From positions 43,966,766 through 44,030,765 of the forward strand of contig NC_081185.1 in NCBI RefSeq assembly GCF_029867415.1: a stretch of 64,000 nucleotides of DNA, given 5' to 3'. The position numbers were made by a program, and so were the translations under genes. A model generated the notes under the pieces. It had not been told where the DNA came from and did not search any database. It saw only the letters and a list, made by a program, of their open reading frames with translations. Within the stretch, counting starts at the first letter, position 1; each line of letters starts with the position of its first letter. Positions 1-11,563 of this stretch are shown here, in pieces. This DNA comes from Vicia villosa. Its lineage: Eukaryota; Streptophyta; Magnoliopsida; Fabales; Fabaceae.

Positions 1-506
1 TAGAGTTAGTAGCTCGCATGTGATCTTAGTCAGAGTTTCTTCCGAGTTATTTGGAGATTAGGTAGTGAGTCGATGCTCTGGTCATGTAACACTGGGTAGA
101 CTAGTTATTTGAACTCATGTTTCTATTCGATTATGTATTACGTTTGATTTGAGAACCTGTTATGTTACTACTTGTTGTTTGATAGACTCTTAAGCCAAAT
201 ATTCTGAATTATGTTTTAATTTATGTTGATATGATTATTGAGACTTGATCATGGTATGGGACATGGATTATTTTATGAAACACATGAGTATTTAGTAGTT
301 TCTGCTGTGAATGCATATTCTGGATAAAGTATGATTAATTGAGAAGTGTTATTTGAAATGACTAGGTGTATCATATATTGTAAGTAAATGTTGTCGGTTT
401 TTAAAGGCTTTTAGTTTTTGAAAACATCGATGTGACACCCTTTTGTTATTTGCATGCTTATTCTCTGATTATATGCTTATTTATTTTGGGTATAAAAGGG
501 GTGTTA
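1..506 (+). mobile_element. 3' part of a Tekay/Del-like LTR
   Basis: The stretch is AT-rich and non-coding. It ends in GGGGTGTTACA at 496-506, the terminal sequence typical of Tekay/Del-type chromovirus LTRs, with a mirrored GTGACACCC about 70 bases earlier. The sequence after 506 does not look like a primer-binding site, so this is read as the end of a 3' LTR whose body lies left of the window. No coding sequence is seen. Family assignment rests on the terminus and general character only; a solo LTR is equally possible. Confidence 0.45.
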
Positions 507-907
507 CAGACCACGTGTTAGATCCCTATAGGGGAGTTGTATAGTCCGCCGCGTTTGTGCCTAGGAAGTTGAAACTAAATCATTACACGACCGACACACT
601 TGAGAACTGAATAGACGTTTGGGAAAATGTGTCATGATTAATTGACGGTTACTTGCTTGGGGCATCCAAAAGTATAATCGAAACTTAATGGCCATAGGGA
701 AATGCCTAACGTTATGAATAGTCATAATATAGAAGTAATTATTACAGCTAAAGTAATAATTAGATTGAGACATTCAAAGTTGCCAAAAAATACAGGTTTT
801 GTCTTAAAAGTGAATTACATGCAGAATTAATTTAAAGATTGAAAAGACTAAAAGGGAATACAGGTCTTCATTCGTTGGTATTTTATCTTCGCCAAACCCA
901 TCTTGTA
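507..907. other. Spacer without a recognisable gene
   Basis: Nothing coding is recognised here. The stretch lies between the LTR end at 506 and the stop codon of the minus-strand PMD relic at 908. It may be the remaining part of the Tat-type element between pol and the antisense PMD gene, by analogy with 41101-41250, but I see no convincing similarity. Confidence 0.4.
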
Positions 908-3900
908 TTAGGCAGCCACTTGAATTTCCTTCAGAGGAGCAACCTCTGTGTCCATAGCAGTAGCTTTTTCAACATGTTCGACACTTTGCTTCACCAACTT
1001 GTCCGCTTCTGTGTTGTCCAAGCCTTGAATAACAGCTTGCTCTGTCTTTCCTTTGGAGATTTTTTTGTTTCAGCTCTTCGATTTGAGATTCCCAGATTAT
1101 AATAGAAGAAGCATAATTGTTGAAGTTAGTTCGTGCTAATTGCTGGGCAGCAAGCAATTTCTTAGAAGCTTCATAAGCGACAAGCGCTTCGTCGAATTCA
1201 GTAGATTTGGCGTGTTCTATGGACTTGATTTGTGCAGTAGCATCCACTTCTCTGTTTCGTTCTGCTTGGACTTGATCAATTAGATTTTGAATATCGATGA
1301 GGGTTTCACCTACATCAGCAGGGCAAGCAGTGATGTTAATCTTGCCTATCAGCTTTTTAATGCTCGAGCCAGCACTCGCTTCTGTCTTCAATTTCTCAAA
1401 AAAGTCAACTTCAAAAGCAGACTCTTTCACTTGCTTCAAGAGATCATCATAAGATGCTTCAGATACACTAGTGCTAGAAGGAGTCGAAGCCCCAGACATA
1501 CTTTTATCAGAAGAGGATTCTCTCTGAGCCATCACCAGTTTTACGTATCTAAGAGGATCTTTATGCTTCAGAGTAGTCATTTCCTCTTCAGTAAGTGGCA
1601 AAGTTGGGTTATGGGTTGCAGTAGGTTGAACATGATTGAGTTGTGTGGCGTTTACAGCAGCAGTTTCAACAAGAGGATCCTTGTTCATTTCAGGTTCCGT
1701 CTCTTCCTTAATCATTCTTCCATTTTGGTTTAAAGTCTGTTCAGCATCCCCAATGGATAGATTATCATCATAATCTCTAGGAAAACTGGCATGAAGAGAA
1801 AGATTGTTAGGAGTCTCTTCAGAGTCTTCACCTCCTTAGTTTGCCTCTTCAGCGTGTGCCAAATCTTTTTCCATGTCTTCGACAGTAGAAGAAATTTCTT
1901 GTTCTTGCTGAGCGTCAGTCTGTTCAAGTAGTGGTGATCCAGTCGAAGAGCCTTTATTTTGAGCGACATTGCTTTGGGGTAGAGATTGGTTCCCATCATT
2001 TGAGGGATCACCTTGATTGGTGGCAATAGGGATCATAGTTTTTTCCTGAAGAGGGGTATTAGAATAAATAAGAGATTCATCTTTTCGACAAAAGGAAAAT
2101 AGTAAGAAACGATTACTGGCTGAGGTTCAGGTTCAGAAGCATTGCTCCCAATGTACTCTAGAACCAAGTTGCTAGAAGGCTGAGGCTGAGTTTCTCTAAG
2201 AGGAGGAGGAACGTTTTTTAGTTTGACGTTGGCAAGGTTTGTATCTTGATAAGAAGAGGCAGATGCCTTGTGCTTCTTTTATTTTTTCCCTTTTGGTTTG
2301 GGAGAAGTAATTTCCACATGTTCTTCGACAGCGGCGGCATCACCGCTGGATTTTTTCCTTTTGTTTGGCGTTAAAGGAGGTTTGCCACTCCCCTAGAAAA
2401 ATAAAAAGATAGGCTTTAGAAAAGGAAAGAAATAAAAGAGCACATCATTAAATACCTTTGATTTTTTCGTTGTTTTGGGAGCAACCTCGTCAACTAGAAT
2501 TCCTTGACTCGAGGAAGTGGTCATGCCAGAGGCAGTTTTAGCAGTAGGTTTGTCTTTTCTTGGCGCTTTCCTTTCGATGGCTGAAAAGAAAATAATTTGG
2601 TCGAAACATGCACTATGTCAAAGATTAGTAGGTTGAAAGGTTGTAAAACCGAGAAATCCAAACATTCCACACCTTGACCCACTAGAGAGGTATTCCTCAC
2701 TGCATCCAAGTCGAAATGCAGAAAGCCTTTGAAACTATCTAAGGTATGGTTGATTGCAACCACTATTTTAGCAAGTTTTTGTCGATCATTCGTCAACTCT
2801 TTAAAGAGATCCCCACATACAAACCAATTTGGGTAAGGGGGAAAAATGATAAAGCGAAATCTGCACTAGGTAATCTCGGAAATTGGGGTGGTTCAAACTC
2901 AAAAGCCAAGTCATATTTGAACTCGGGTCTTACAGCTTTGAGAGTCTTTCTTTTAGAAATTTATTTGTCAAACTTTTCTTTTAGAATAGGGGTTGCATCA
3001 CAAACTGTTCGAAGGATCTGGGTAGGATTATTGACAGTTTCAAAGTACTTTTGGAATGCTTGGATTTCTTCACAGTGTGTGAGTTTACCTTTGTGAGATT
3101 GGTCCTGCAAAGATGAAAAATCTTTTGTTAGATTAGAATTAATTTCTTCAGTGGTGTACATATTCAGAGAATAGAAGTCCGTCCACCATTGGTCGGACCC
3201 TATTGTAGAATAAAATGCTGGCTGGTACGCTATCAATTAGAAGTCAGCAAAGTCTGCGTAGCATTTTTGGTGTGTTACAATATCTCGAGCTGCCCAAATG
3301 GTATTTGCAACGCATAACTCGCGTTTCCGTTGGAAGAGAGAAACAGGGATAAGTTGGCATAACCCAAATTGTCTGGAAACAAGATTAGGTTGATAAGCCA
3401 ACAAGCATACATGGATTTTTACTGGTGGAAGTCTGAAAACCAGCAATCGAGGAAGCAAAAATGCACGCCATATGTCTTCAGCGGTGGTGTTCTTCTCTTT
3501 AACAACATCTTCAAGTGAAGCAGTAAACCAAGATGGACCGTGAGTTCGACAAGCGAATGGAGCCATCGAAGGAGTGAAAGTATGACATGACGAAAACATT
3601 AGGGTGTATTGGGTAAGAGAAGCTTGCAAATCTGTATCCTCATCAGCAGGAGTCAACCAGAGGAGTCTGGTACCTTTGATTTTTCTATCCTTTATATCTG
3701 GACTATTTTCATCAACTTGTCTACGTGTTGACAAAGAAGGTTTGAAAGTGGCATTAAGCCACAATTGAAGGAGCCAATAAGGTCCAGACAGGAGCAAGTT
3801 AGTTCCAGGTTTATAGTTTTTTAATTTCTCACTCGCAGACCCTAAACCCTCATATAAACTTGCTAAGAGAAGTTCACTTAAACATATTTTTCGACCAGCA

Positions 3901-4784
3901 TGCAACTAGTTAGCAAGTGTTAGAAACCTCTTTGCAACTTGCAAAGATTTAAAACAAAAGACGAACTTAGATAACCATATACCTAAGAATGCTATGTGTT
4001 ATGCATCGGAAACAGTTTCTTCTTGAGTATGATATAGACTGATATAGGAACTGAAAGAAGCATTCTTGATGGTGAATCCGATTAAATTTTCACAATCCTG
4101 ATAAGGGTCAAAGGTTTCTCCTGTTGAAGGAAGTCTAGAAATGGAAGCTATGTCAAAAAGTGTGGGAGTTATCATTCCGCATGGGAGATGGAAAGTGTTA
4201 TATGTACTGTTCCAATAGTACAAACTAGATAACAACAAAGGTTGACAATAACTAAACCCTATTTTTGACATCTAAATCAGGTTGAAGATGCCTAATTCTT
4301 ACCAAAGTGAAGCTTTTTGGGTCTCAACTTTACCTAACCAAGATAAATATGATTTATCTAAAGATGGACAAGAGCGAAATGGCCTAAAGTTGTTCGTAAT
4401 ATAGTCCAGTTGGAAAGCTTCTCTCATTTCCCTGTTGGATTCAGCAGATTGCTGGGTTAAACCTTTTTTCTTAGAAGGATTGGTTTTGTTCACTATGGGT
4501 TTTGTGTCAAAGTGACATGGGAAAAATTTTACGCATTTTTCCAAATGACCTTCTGGGGCTAACGGTCCTAAAAACCCTAATGTACTTTCAGAAAGAAGAT
4601 ATGGAATCATTACCTGAGAAGCCATGATAATTCTGTGTTCTTTCGTAAGTTTTGGGGGTGTGATATTCTCCTGATTTCCAGTAGTCACAATCTTGCTTGT
4701 TGGAGTAGTGTGAAGACCGGAACTCTTTGAGGAGCCAATGTCTGTGGTTTTCTTTAATTTCTTTGGTTGCTTATCAGAAGACAT
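908..4784 (-). pseudogene. Plant mobile domain (PMD) gene relic, antisense to its retroelement
   Basis: Reading leftward from an ATG at 4784, the translation follows the PMD gene at 37931-41100 block by block: an N-terminal block with FFPCHFDTKP, the hallmark TFHLPCGMITPTLFD, then GRKICLSELLLAS, GPYWLLQLWLNATF and YQPNLVSRQFG. PMD proteins are a plant family (MAIN/MAIL1 in Arabidopsis) linked to silencing and genome stability. The copy is dead: in-frame stops interrupt the domain near 4299, 4272, 3999, 3906 and 3237. The tail holds basic patches (KRKK, KPKGKK), an acidic/Ser-rich stretch and a coiled-coil-like block at 1715-969. A frameshift in a T7 run near 1060 moves the natural end to a stop at 908-910. 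Exon limits in 1730-2960 are unclear. Confidence 0.75.
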
Positions 4785-5177
4785 TGTGATTTATAGGTTT
4801 TGTTCTGAAAAAGGGTTTCTGAAAAAGAGTTACAGAGATTGTGAGGAAGAAGGAAGGTTGAAGATAAAGTTGCGTAAAAAGAGAAGTCTAAGGTAATGAT
4901 GGGTTTTTTATAGAGTCATCTTACGAAGAGTAGGTTATACTTGTCAGAAGTATTGGGTTACGTGCCAGCCGTTTTAAAGGACAGCTGTAAAATGACTATT
5001 TAGTTTCCTCGGGAGTTGGAAGTTATGATGAACAATAACTACACGCACGTCTCGATGAGACGTTTTGAGAAGGTAAACCACGATTGATTGACAGTTACTA
5101 CTGTTGAACTAAAAAGCAGACGAAATCTAAAGTTATATGAAATGCCTATCTCTGCATGAATTCGAAATAGCCATTTA

Positions 5178-5190
5178 TTTGGGGGCAATT
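5178..5190 (+). other. Polypurine tract of the truncated Tat-type element
   Basis: A G-rich run (TTTGGGGGC) ends directly at the TG that opens the LTR at 5191. Its position and composition match the plus-strand priming tract of Ty3/gypsy elements and the equivalent tract at 37533-37545. Confidence 0.6.
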
Positions 5191-5859
5191 TGTTAGCTGA
5201 AGATTTCGACTAAAGGATTGTGATACCTTGAAGTGTTGGATTATGATGAAGAAATAGTTCTCGTAGAGCTATTAAGGTTTTCTCTTTGGAAGAAATGTTA
5301 TTCGACCAAGAGTAGTTTTTGTAATATTTACAAGTATCCTTCGACGGAAGCGCTAACATGATCGAAATGTTAAAGCGGGAAGATTTGAAATTCAAATGGA
5401 ACAGTTTTGTTTAGCGGACGCGTGGGAACATCTGAAATGAAGTGAACGTTCGAAATATCGAACGTGGAAGAGATCTATATAGATACCGTTAGGGTCGAAA
5501 TAGTATAAATAGGAGTGCTATTGCTTAGATTGATATGTTCGAATCAATATACAAAAATTCACAAAAATACTCGAAGTACCAGCGTGAGAGAAAAGAGTCT
5601 TTGCTGAAACAGTGTATGTGTGAAGAAAATCATATTTACATTTCATGTTATCTGTTTAAGGCAAAGTTATATTTTAAGTCGAAGTTTATGTTGTTTATGC
5701 ATTTACTTTATTTCGTTTTGAAGTTATTTACTCATTGCAATTTACATTAGAAAGTTGTATATATTTACAAACTAGAAAGATTATTGAATATGAATCAAAT
5801 TACTGAAACACTGTTTGACAATGTCCTAGGATCAATCTAGTCGATCCTGCGAGTAACCA
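5191..5859 (+). repeat. 3' LTR of the truncated Tat-type element, with TATA box
   Basis: The LTR opens with TGTTAGCTG after the polypurine tract and is taken to end in ACCA at 5859. A TATA box (TATAAATAG) lies at 5504-5512, as expected for a U3 promoter reading to the right. The 5' partner is outside the window, so neither the exact end nor a target duplication can be confirmed. The alternative end is about 12 bases further right. Confidence 0.55.
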
Positions 5860-5862
5860 GAT

Positions 5863-6990
5863 TGTTTAGACATTTTGGAAGACTAGCGGTTGTTTGTCAG
5901 AAATCATTGGTAAACAAATTGATGGTGATATATTTTTTACAAGAGTGTGTCTATTTAAAATCAGTCAATCACGACATAAAGATTTTGGATTTGGAACAAC
6001 CCAACACTGATTGGTTCAGGAATCCTATCCTCTTTTTTGGTCCTGCTAGTTTATGTGTTGTTGTGTACATGACCATAAACAGTGGCATGTAGGAACCATT
6101 TGCCGAGAGATGACATTTAGAAACGTCATATTTCCACCTTCCTATAGGAGAGATGACCATCATCCTAAATGTCCTCCCATGCCTCCTAGATCTTCCCCAT
6201 AGGGGAAAATTACTAGGCTAAAGAAGGCCCGGTCCAAAGGAAGTCAGCGAGACGCTTGTTACATATTTGGGGGCTGACCCAACTAACGTTGCAAATGAAG
6301 TAGTTGGCACCAAAGGTGCTCATGCTAGATTTAAGTTTTTGGAAGAACTGTATAGAGACCAGCTGCAGTTGGCTAAGGAGGCCGATGGTGATGATATGCA
6401 TGTTGAGTACCATCAAACTTGTGCATTGGGGTGTTACCTCTTGTTCTTGGTTGACACGTTCATTTTTGTTAACAAAAGGGCAACCTACGTCGATTTATGC
6501 TACCTTAAATACCTCATCGAATTTATAGAGATTTATGAGTACAATTGAGAGGCCATCTGTTTGGTCACCTGTACTCGAAGCTTGGCGAAGGTTGTCCTTG
6601 GAAGACAAAACAGATGACAAGAAGCTGCATGTTACTCACAATAATTTATTGTTATTAAAATTTTCATAGTTATTTTGTTACACTTGTTATTAATATTTTA
6701 TCTAAAACATTTTTAGTGACGAATCATCTCCCACTTTTCTCACATCTTCGAGTGGGAACATGTGCCTACCTACACTGAAGATTTGACACATGCTGCCACA
6801 TTTACACTATACATAGGGAATAATATGATCGAGCCATTCTAGGTATATCTTGACTGTTATGTAGTATATGACATTGCCTTATGCCCATACAACAATCACT
6901 GTAAGAGACATTCGTTGGACGTCATTTCTTTATACACATATGGCTGACATGTGGGTCAAGTCTGATGTATCCTTATCTACACGACTTTGA
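5863..6990 (+). pseudogene. PMD (MAIN-like) pseudogene, plus strand
   Basis: Translation on the plus strand gives a run of PMD blocks: TDWFRNPILFFGPASL near 5995, then the family core with FAER, HLETS, FHLPIGEMTI near 6100-6155, then YLGADP and KGAHARFKFLEELY near 6265-6350, and a Cys/Leu-rich block with FVNKRATYVDLCYL ending near 6515. Two Trp codons in the core read TAG and TGA, another stop precedes the YLGADP block, and the frame shifts after 6515, so it is not functional. Weaker C-terminal traces run to about 6990. It is of the MAIN/MAIL type, different from the antisense PMD genes of the Tat-type elements. The neighbouring LTR element ends directly at its left edge and may have inserted into it. 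Confidence 0.75.
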
Positions 6991-7116
6991 ACCCGGTGAG
7001 TGGTCGGTTTGGAAAATTGTATCTCGTACCTCAACATTTATTCTCTTACCCCTACATTATAATTGTTTTGACCAAAATACCCTTATATAAAATTTTATTA
7101 AAAGTTAAAAAATGTG

Positions 7117-7720
7117 ACTATTGAAACTCTTTTGCAAAGTCTTTTGGTACACAAATAAAAGTTTAAAAAATAGTAAAATGACTTCCGGAACATTTTTGAA
7201 AAGTCTTCAGGAACAAATAAATAAAAATGATGTAAAAAAATAACTTCCATAACACTTTTGAAAAGTCTTTCGAAACACAAAATAAAAATGATGTAAAAAT
7301 TGGCTTTCGAAACACTTTTGAAAAGTCTTCTGGAACACAATAAAAATTACGTAAAAAATTGACTTCCAAAACACTTTTGAAAAGTCTTCCGAAAGACAAA
7401 ATAAAAATTATGTAAAATATTGATTTCCTAAACACTTTTAAAAAAACCTTCCAATACACAAAATAAAAATTAATGTAGAAATTGAATTTCAGAATACTTT
7501 TGCAAAGTCTTCCGGTAAACAAAATAGAGATTAAAAATTGACTTCGAAACATTTTTTAAAAGTCTTTTAGTACACAATAAAAAAAATTAAAAAATGATTT
7601 TCAAAACACTTTTGAAAATTCTTCCAAAACACAGTAAAAGTAAAAGTGTAAAAAATTAATTTCTGGAACACTTTTGTAAAGTCTTCCGATATATAAAAAA
7701 TAAAATAATAACTTCGTTAA
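7117..7720. repeat. Tandem array, about ten copies of a ~60-bp AT-rich unit
   Basis: About ten head-to-tail copies of a 55-65 bp unit built around AAGTCTTCCGGAACACAA, an AT-rich middle, then TTGACTTCCGAAACACTTTTG. Copies differ by substitutions and small gaps. Open frames on the minus strand through this array are repeated low-complexity translations, not genes. No relation to a transposon terminus was found. Confidence 0.8.
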
Positions 7721-8850
7721 AAATATTTAAGGGCAGAGTTGGTATTTTTTTTTTTTATAAAATATAGGGATATGAGGATAAATGTAGAGTTAGTTACGAA
7801 GTAAAACTTTCGTTGGTTTGATACCTTTCTTTAATCATTTGGCCTCATTCTGCCTTGTAGTCGAGAAATTATCTTGCCATCCCTAAAATTAAATATGACA
7901 CCTCCCATAAATATTTTATTTCAAAATTATTCCTGTTGAAATTTTCGGTACTCCTAAACGAAATTTTCAGTACATATCGGAAATTTCAAATACACTGAAA
8001 TTTCGTAAATTTCTAGTTTTTTTGGTAATTTCCGGTACCACCCCCCAAATTTTCGGTTTTTTTTTTAATTCTGAAATATACTAAAATTTTTTGTATGAGA
8101 TTCGAAATTTTCAGTATTTGACTGAAAATTTCAAAAAAACCAGAAATTTCTGATACACTCCACAAATTTCGATAAAACTCAATTTTTTTGAAATTTAATA
8201 ATTTTTTAAAAAGATATAAGGATAAAATCATACCCTGAAAAAAGTATCAAATTTAATAATTTTTTAAAAAGGTATAAGGATAAAATCATACCCTGAAAAA
8301 AGTATCATGTATAACCCGTAGGGGTGACATAATTAGGAAAAAAATTTCTTCCACAATTAGCACCCTTTAAATGATGTAATTTTTCAAATTAATCTATTCA
8401 AATAAAAATCTATTTTATTATTTATTTGCAACATTTTAAAAAATTTAAAATTCTTTCATTCATATCGAATTTTTCATTCCAATACCGAATTTATGACAAG
8501 TATAAATTTTACCAACATTTTTAATTTTGTATTGGATTTTCTTTAAAAAAACATGATTTTTATCGGTTTCTTTAAAATGTATGAAAAAAAACTCATATTT
8601 TACCAATTATTCGGTTTCTTTATCATAAATTGGTAAAAATGCATATTTTCGATAGGATAATTAAAAATAAATGATAAAAATGCATATTTTCGATAGGATA
8701 ATTAAAAATAAATGATAAAAATGCATTTAGTTACATCAGATATTTTGAAAAAAATCGATAGTGAAAAATGTTGATGTGGTTAATAAGATACTTCAAAAAT
8801 TCTGGTAAAATAAAAATCTGATAGCTGATATTTCATTTTTTTTAATTTGC
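7721..8850. repeat. AT-rich intergenic DNA with two short tandem duplications
   Basis: No gene is seen. Between 7910 and 8170 the motif GAAATTTTC/AAATTTC recurs on both strands. A 58-bp unit is duplicated in tandem at 8191-8248 and 8249-8306 with one obvious difference. A 41-bp unit containing TTTTCGATAGGATAATTAAA is duplicated at 8641-8681 and 8682-8722. These look like replication-slippage duplications in non-coding DNA. Confidence 0.7.
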
Positions 8851-9221
8851 AGTGAAGATAAAAAAAAATCACAAGGGATGATTACTTCTGAACAGTGTGA
8901 CAAAGCTGAAATAAGGGTTCATTCGAGGGCAGTAATAGATCATCTATGTGTCTTCACACACATTTCTACAAAATGATGCTTCAGATTTATCCAAAGTTGT
9001 CCATTTGACTTGAAGCTTCTTTATAGGAGGCGAAAGAACTTTAGACTATTGTCTTTGTAACTATTTTTCACAATTGCATTGCAGAGGCTAGTTGGTCTAA
9101 GAAATGAGTGAAATAGGTGGATTACTGAGTGCTGAAATATAGAATGTTAGTGCTTTTTAGTAGCAAAAATGTTATAGATTTTGCACAGAGGAGGTTTCAA
9201 GAACATATGAGGAGCTACTAA

Positions 9222-9345
9222 GCTGCAAGGAAAATGTTCATGAAACAATCAAGAGAAGATCAACAGAGCTGCGAGGAAAATGTTCATGAAACAATCAAGA
9301 CAAGATCAACAGACAACTTGACAGTTGTGATAGTGTGTATTCGAA
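9222..9345 (+). pseudogene. Possible PP2C phosphatase fragment with 46-bp duplication
   Basis: One plus-strand frame gives ENVHETIKTRSTDNLTVVIV near 9280-9340. It resembles the C-terminal RSTDNLTVVVV motif of plant PP2C phosphatases, in which the Asp helps bind metal. A 46-bp segment (GCTGCRAGGAAAATGTTCAT...) is duplicated in tandem at 9222-9267 and 9268-9313, which breaks the frame. No other PP2C motif was found nearby. It could be an exon relic or a chance match. It lies downstream of the G3Pp-like gene in the opposite orientation. Confidence 0.3.
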
Positions 9346-9847
9346 AGAATGCGAGCATATAAATGTGGAAGGACTTCAGAATCTTCTACTCATGCAAATT
9401 TTCTAACTCGTTCTGGCTGAAAACTACATCCAGAAACCAATTATCAAGATCTCTAGTGTGATAAAACTCTATGGACAAGAGAAGGCATACCAAACAACTT
9501 GTCACAAACCAGCTCTATATATATAACAGGTTGCATGGTTCCATAGATTCATCTAATGTGAAAACCATAGAAACAGTTGTGAATTTTCAATAAAAAAGAC
9601 AGCAACAAAATGACTGCGTGAACAATAAGGTGTTGAATTGTCTCACCTAGACATTCTTCTACTTATGAGTTTACAATCATCAAATAAAGAATGAAAACAT
9701 TATACAAAGTTACAAACGTTAATGAAGCATTCCAAAAATATTTTTTTCTTTAATAGCTAATATTTATATACTGAGAAAAATGTGTGTAATGTATGATCAA
9801 TAAAGGACCTATACTAAAACAGAATTCATATTTCTCAAAATTTCAAA

Positions 9848-11563
9848 TCACTTTCCAGAAAGTTTCTCTTGTATCTCAGTTCTTGCAACTCGAATCAAGA
9901 ATAAACCAGCAAAGAAAATAGATAAAACGAGCATAAAAAATACACAGTTCCATCCCCTAGTTGAAACATAACCTGCTAGAAGTGGTCCAAGAGCAGCTCC
10001 AACAGAACCAGTACCATCAATGATTGCAGTAACAGTAGCCAGTGCCCGAGAACTCCCACCACTAAAGCCCTGAGTACCGAGATCGGCAGCCACAGCAGTT
10101 GTGATTAGCGAGTATGGACCATTCACCAAAAATCCAGAAAGAAACATCAATGTGATGTTGGTAAACATAGAGATGCTCCCCAAAAAGCGATACAAAAGAA
10201 GTGCTGGAATTGATAGAAACAAGAACATAATTGAAGTAACAGCACGCGCTTCAATCATATCAGAAATGAAACCGGCTGTTATTCCTCCTAAGACTCCTCC
10301 AATGTCAAATATTGTTGAAAGTAACCCAGCAGTTTTGTGAGATAGATTAACACCAGCAACCGCTGCAACGAACACCAAATTACGAAATCAAGAAAAAAAA
10401 AACACAGTGATTGTGATTCGTGAAGAAAGACAGCGTACATTTACATGAATTAACATAAACTTTAATTAATTTACTCAAAATTGCAATTTCCAAGAACCAG
10501 ACCTCCAAGACACTGTATTAGAGAGGTAGAGCTACCAGTAATAAACTAAACAGACATGATTAAGATAAATTAATAACCTATGATTTTACATCAAAGAACA
10601 ATTACCTGTGTGCCTGATGTAGAAGGGTAACCAATACAAGAAAGTGTAAGCAACAAATTTTGAGAAAAAGAGACAAAATGCAAACGGAGCAACTCCAGGT
10701 ATTTTCCACGCCTCTATAAATCCAATAGCAGATGAAGAATCTGTAACGGAATTATCAGGAACAATTAGCTTTGCTTCCTCTGAATCAACTTTTGGCGGAA
10801 CCTCCGCACTGTCTGCCTCAACACTCATTTCAACGTCCATTCCAGAATGCGCAAACCCTATATCCTCCGGATTCACAACAAGAAACAAAAATACCAAAAC
10901 CCCAACCAAAATAATCAAAAATCCAGGCAGCACAAAAGACCAACCCCATCCAAATTCCAAGACACCGGAGGCAATAACTGAACCAATTATATTCCCCACG
11001 GAGGTATGAGAATTCCATACCCCCATTATCAATCCCCTCTTTGATTCCCCGACCCAATTCCCCACAACTGCAACAACACAAGGCCAACCAATGGACTGAA
11101 ACAGTCCACAAAAAATCTGAACAGCGACGAAAAACCCCAAGACATGAACATCTAACCAGTAGCCTAACCCAAAAAGTATAGTAAAAAACCCACTACCCAT
11201 CATCCCAAACACAAGGAACAACCTCAAATCAATCCTATCTCCAACATGACCTGCGAAATACATGCCAATAGAGTAAGTAGTGAGGAATGCGAGATCAACC
11301 TCGCCGAGGCGGTGAGTTCCCTGAGTACCATTAAAAGGGGGCCAACCTAAATCAACATGAGTTAAATTGGTTGGAGCAGTAGGTCCCAAAACACTCTTAA
11401 CAATACTGGGAGGTTTCCTAGATGCATGGAATGTAGCATAGGCAAGAAATGTGATAAGAAGAACACATATTTGGTGGAAAAGTAGGGTTTTGTGAGGAGG
11501 TTTCAGATTTGGAAATATACTCAAAGCTGGAGCTAGGCTCAAACTTTTGGAATTTGATTGCAT
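9848..11563 (-). CDS. G3Pp: Glycerol-3-phosphate transporter-like MFS protein (G3Pp/SLC37 type)
   Basis: This is the only apparently intact host gene. Exon 1 runs from the ATG at 11563 to 10606 and exon 2 from 10362 to the TGA at 9850-9848, giving 490 residues, the usual length of the family. Donor GTAATT and acceptor TTGCAG join in phase to give RHTAVAGVNLSHKTAG, which reads as a normal transmembrane-loop junction. Family marks are LAYATFHASRKPPSIVKSVL (about residues 40-59), the MFS loop AGHVGDRIDLR (104-114), and GWPCVVAVVGNWVGESKRG (159-177) followed by GVWNSHTSVGNIIGS (181-195), typical of organophosphate:phosphate antiporters. The middle acidic loop (about 240-280) separates the two six-helix halves. 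Known relatives move glycerol-3-phosphate or sugar-phosphate against phosphate; substrate and membrane for this copy are inferred, and the paralogue number is not resolved. Confidence 0.9.
10363..10605 (-). other. Intron of the G3Pp-like gene
   Basis: A 243-bp AT-rich intron with GT donor at 10605-10604 and a TTGCAG acceptor ending at 10363. It interrupts an Ala codon after the first base. The reading frame is restored only with these sites. Confidence 0.85.

Larger units (their letters stand above)
908..5859 (+). mobile_element. 5'-truncated Tat-lineage Ty3/gypsy element with antisense PMD relic
   Basis: The right end has the architecture of an LTR retrotransposon in plus orientation: a purine-rich tract with GGGGGC at 5178-5190, then an LTR starting TGTTAGCTGAAGATTTCGAC at 5191. 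This matches the 3' junction of the complete element at 36765-49063, where GGGGGGCAATT is followed by a TGTTA...GATTTCGACT LTR start. In both elements a PMD gene occupies the space next to the 3' LTR on the strand opposite to the element. Gag, pol and the 5' LTR are not in the window. The left limit is set at the end of the PMD relic because nothing further left could be assigned. Confidence 0.6.

Noticed and set aside
6213..6416. Minus-strand frame opposite the PMD relic
   Set aside because: The plus strand shows the PMD blocks clearly; the minus frame has none.
7098..7552. Minus-strand frames of 80-130 codons rich in Phe/Lys/Ser
   Set aside because: They are translations of the ~60-bp tandem repeat and change with its unit length.
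10830..11111. Second minus-strand frame inside the transporter gene
   Set aside because: It is a shadow frame of exon 1; the exon 1 frame has the conserved MFS motifs and joins exon 2 in phase.
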